Assembly: GCF_004138215.1 (NCBI RefSeq)
Contig: NZ_RYYS01000056.1
Span: 1-34,067 of the forward strand
Origin: Anaerophilus nitritigenes
GTDB lineage: Bacteria; Bacillota; Clostridia; Peptostreptococcales; Thermotaleaceae
Length of the DNA: 34,067 nt
Direction: 5' to 3'
Made by a program: the position numbers and the translations under genes. The notes beneath the pieces were generated by a model. The model did no database searches. It was given only the letters and a program-made list of their open reading frames with translations, and was not told the origin of the DNA. Below, piece after piece: positions 31,811 through 34,067 of the stretch; within the stretch, counting starts at the first letter, position 1; each line of letters begins with the position of its first letter.

Positions 31811-32082
31811 TATTAACGGCAAAATCACACCCAAAGGGGGACAAAAACAATTGTTAAAGTGGCATACGTTAATAGAAATGCCACCGTTAGGATAGTTTTT
31901 TACGACCTATAGATAGTTTATATCCTTCGAACTTAACAGATATTATTAATATGGATAGTTTTTTACGACCAATGGATAGAAATAAAGTGGCTTAAAAAAT
32001 CCTCATAGAGTCATTTTAGATGAATAAATAAGACACTATCATCATTGATTTAATTTTTTATTAACGACAAGTTCACACCTTA
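31811..32082. repeat. Origin-flanking repeats and hairpin
   Basis: GGATAGTTTTTTACGACC begins direct repeats of 27 bp (31890-31916 and 31953-31979, two mismatches, 63 bp apart, i.e. 3 x 21). A hairpin GTGGCAT / ATGCCAC lies at 31859-31884. An imperfect repeat, TATTAACGGCAAAATCACACC / TATTAACGACAAGTTCACACC written here as separate copies, starts near 31811 and 32060. TTATCCAAG near 32080 resembles a DnaA box. I see no gene in 31541-32198; this and the iterons fill it. Confidence 0.6.
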
Positions 32083-32198
32083 TCCAAGACAAAAACACAC
32101 CCTATTACTTAATTTTGAGTACACTAAATACACCTTTTCAATATACTTTTTGAAAAAGTTTTTAAATACCCTTGAAAAATTCACTAACTTTGATAAAA

Positions 32199-32897
32199 TT
32201 ATTTTAACAACATCTTTTCTAGTTCCTCTTTGGAATATAAAGATGTACGTTGGAAAAAGTTATGAAATTTGTTATTTTTAGAGAATCTACTGTTTGCGGC
32301 AGTAGATTTTTTCTTTTGTTGAGATTGAGGTGGGTAGTGACCACCTTGGACATTACTATTGTCGTTTGCTACACTAGCAATTAAGTGTAATTGTGCTTTT
32401 ATATTGATACATAACGTGTTTAAATATGATTTAAGGTTATTTACTATAGTCCCATGTTTTACGGCTTTCTTTAAGCATTGTACGGCTTTTTTAACTATAT
32501 CTATAGAATACTTTTCTTCTAGTTGTTTCTTAATAGATTCTACGTCTATAGTTTTCTCTACAATCACACTCTTATCAGTATTAGATAGTTTCGGCTCACC
32601 TGCTTGACTAGATTCATTATTTTTTTGAACTAGGTGTGTAAAAAAATATTGGTTTATATCGAATGCTTTTTTAATTGGATTATAATTAGTACGTTTTATA
32701 ATAACTTTTTTCTCTACTAACTTATTTATATATTTGAGGGCAGTATTTTTAGATACTCCCATTTCTTCTGAAATACGTCTAGCTCCTACTTTTGCAATTT
32801 GAGTTCTAAAATTAACAAATTTCTTGATTGCTATGTAGCAGGTTATTTCTAGACCTGCTAGTTTATCGAGTACAGTATTATCTATTGAGGTGTACAT
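32199..32897 (-). CDS. Winged-helix replication-initiator-like protein
   Basis: 232 residues, AAAGGGGG upstream. Residues ~20-75 form a winged helix (RRISEEMGVSKNTALKYINK, then LVEKKVIIKRTNYNP). A linker follows, then a helical region (IVKKAVQCLKKAVKHGTIVN) and a conserved-looking tail HNFFQRTSLYSKEELEKMLL, which resembles the end of DnaD-like and plasmid replication proteins. It starts at the base where the integrase ends (overlap) and is followed by the iteron region, so a role in initiating replication is likely. It may compensate for the truncated Rep_3 protein. Confidence 0.65.
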   Translation of the reverse strand: MYTSIDNTVLDKLAGLEITCYIAIKKFVNFRTQIAKVGARRISEEMGVSKNTALKYINKLVEKKVIIKRTNYNPIKKAFDINQYFFTHLVQKNNESSQAGEPKLSNTDKSVIVEKTIDVESIKKQLEEKYSIDIVKKAVQCLKKAVKHGTIVNNLKSYLNTLCINIKAQLHLIASVANDNSNVQGGHYPPQSQQKKKSTAANSRFSKNNKFHNFFQRTSLYSKEELEKMLLK

Positions 32898-33814
32898 TAT
32901 TTTCTGCCCCCTTTCTTGTTTAAAGTAACAAGGGGACTATTTATACCACCATCTTTTATTATTTCGTCTTGTGATAAACTTTGTAAGTAAATTTGCGTCA
33001 CTTTTAAATCTGAGTGTCCGAGAAGTTTAGAAATTGTCATAATATTATTAAATTTAAGCATTTGACATGCCCAAAAATGTCTGGCTGTGTGAGGTGAACA
33101 TCTTATTTGTTTTCTTACATTAGCTTTTTTTCCTGCTATTGTAAAAATCCTTTCCATAGCCTCTACAGTTAAAGGTCTTCCTGTTCTACTTAGAAAATAA
33201 TTATTATATTCTAATTCTTTTCCCATGAAATATATCTTTTTCCACTTCTCATATTTTTTCATTTCTTTTTTTAATTTTATTGACATTGATACAAAACGTT
33301 CTTTTTTCCCTTTTCCATAAATGTAAATTCTATCATCTTGAATATGATCATTTTGTATATTGCAACATTCAGTATTTCTTATACCTGTATCGAAAAATGT
33401 AGCCAAAATACATCTATTACGAGAGTTTAAATAATTATCATGTTTGTATACTTCTAACATTTTTTTTACTTCTTCTTCATTAAAAGTTTCTATTACTTTT
33501 TTTGTATCTTTTACATTAGATACTTTGTCAATTATGTTGTTTACTACATATTCCTCTTCTTCACAAAATTTAAAAAAGGATCTTAATGTCTTGATGATTG
33601 TATTGACATATCTTGTGCTTTGTTCATTCTCTAATTTTTCAGATATAAATTTTTTTACATGCACAGATTTAATTCTGCTTACTTTCTCAATTCCAAATTC
33701 TTCATTGCAGTAATTAAGAAAAAACAAAGTATTATTTCTATAACTTTTTAATGTCTTTTTAGTTAATCCTTTCGCTTCACAATCTAGTAAAAAATCTTCA
33801 AGTTCTATTAACAT
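32897..33814 (-). CDS. int: Tyrosine recombinase (integrase)
   Basis: 305 residues from ATG 33814, ten nt after AAGGAAGG (a GTG at 33823 is too close to it). The N-terminal SAM-like core-binding domain covers ~1-100. The catalytic domain has Arg in DTGIRNTE (~146), Lys in YGKGKKER (~170), His and Arg in SPHTARHFW (~242, 245), His in LGHSDLKVTQIYLQ (~267) and the nucleophile Tyr (~276). It should insert the circle into the end of yebC and excise it. No excisionase is obvious, unless one of the small HTH proteins serves. Confidence 0.93.
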   Translation of the reverse strand: MLIELEDFLLDCEAKGLTKKTLKSYRNNTLFFLNYCNEEFGIEKVSRIKSVHVKKFISEKLENEQSTRYVNTIIKTLRSFFKFCEEEEYVVNNIIDKVSNVKDTKKVIETFNEEEVKKMLEVYKHDNYLNSRNRCILATFFDTGIRNTECCNIQNDHIQDDRIYIYGKGKKERFVSMSIKLKKEMKKYEKWKKIYFMGKELEYNNYFLSRTGRPLTVEAMERIFTIAGKKANVRKQIRCSPHTARHFWACQMLKFNNIMTISKLLGHSDLKVTQIYLQSLSQDEIIKDGGINSPLVTLNKKGGRK

Positions 33815-33818
33815 AAAA

Positions 33819-33864
33819 AACACACCTTCCTTAGTTTTTTAGTTAACTAAATAAAAGGTGTGTT
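33819..33864. repeat. Dyad and 17-bp arm repeat beside the integrase gene
   Basis: AACACACCTT (33819-33828) and AAGGTGTGTT (33855-33864) are inverted around the palindrome TTAGTTAACTAA (33839-33850). TTAACTAAATAAAAGGT (33843-33859) is shared, inverted, with 111-95. Likely integrase arm or regulatory sites overlapping the integrase leader; the long stem could also act as an attenuator. Confidence 0.6.
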
Positions 33865-33933
33865 CATCATTAATCACATGACATGAAGTATGCTATATGT
33901 TCAAAACGTCTATAACCGTTCAAATATCAACAT

Positions 33934-34067
33934 TTATTCCATATCCCAGTTGTGATACACATTTTGCACATCATCATCTTCTTCAAGCATATCAATCATT
34001 TTAGTCATAGCTTTTATTTGTTCTTCATCATTAAGTTCTACCATAGTTTGAGGAATCATATTTACAT
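33934..34067 (-). pseudogene. yebC: yebC 3'-end fragment, 3' part with the natural stop (attP segment)
   Basis: Minus-strand reading gives IPQTMVELNDEEQI, then KAMTKMIDMLEEDDDVQNVY, HNWDME and TAA at 33936-33934. This is the C-terminus of YebC-family proteins (the acidic DDVQNVYHNW ending is characteristic). Together with 96-1 it makes about 58 codons. Integration here would give the host gene an element-borne but intact 3' end. Between it and the integrase (33865-33933) I see no gene. Confidence 0.88.
34015..34067. repeat. Terminal direct repeat, right copy
   Basis: Identical to bases 1-53 (53 of 53). See the left copy for interpretation. Confidence 0.95.

Overview
The window is a very AT-rich replicon of a low-GC Firmicute, most likely a clostridial host. 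This rests on base composition, Shine-Dalgarno style and protein flavour; no database search was possible. The first 53 bases are repeated exactly as the last 53 bases (1-53 = 34015-34067), so the window closes into a circle of about 34,014 bp, or is a prophage cut at its two att repeats. Across the join runs the 3' end of a host yebC gene, beside a tyrosine recombinase (32897-33814). This looks like attP of an element that inserts into the end of yebC. Almost everything is on the minus strand; the one clear plus-strand gene is a small Cro-like protein at 30530-30754.

Layout in transcription order (right to left). 34067-31541: att region, integrase, a winged-helix initiator-like gene, then an origin-like region with 21-bp phased iterons. 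31540-28282: a truncated Rep_3-type initiator, a probable structured RNA, a divergent control region, and two XRE regulators behind tandem promoter-operators. 28281-23878: small accessory genes of unknown function, including a gene split by one in-frame TAA and two related short-ORF leaders. 23693-17274: a maintenance module of ParM-like actin, ParR-like ribbon-helix-helix protein, SF2 helicase, and a 1,078-residue two-barrel polymerase of the YonO / eukaryotic-RdRP family, with large dyads in the helicase-polymerase gap. 16928-14555: small genes and an HNH-AP2 homing endonuclease. 14171-5373: a phage head and packaging module with scaffold, major capsid, two terminase-small-subunit candidates, large terminase, two proteins carrying three ADP-ribosyltransferase-like domains, and portal. 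5372-2100: a cargo block of resolvase with a three-subsite res site, secreted protein, lipoprotein and a small protein, each with its own terminator. 2072-452: two neck/connector candidates and the late terminator.

Head, packaging and probable neck genes are present, but I see no tape measure, tail tube or sheath, baseplate, receptor-binding, holin or endolysin gene anywhere in a window that appears complete. This resembles capsid-forming satellites that build their own heads and borrow a helper's tails, combined here with plasmid functions (ParMR, resolvase/res, iterons). The strongest candidates for something undescribed are the ParM-ParR-helicase-RdRP-like polymerase module, the tail-less head element carrying ART proteins inside its head operon, and several structured RNA or DNA elements.
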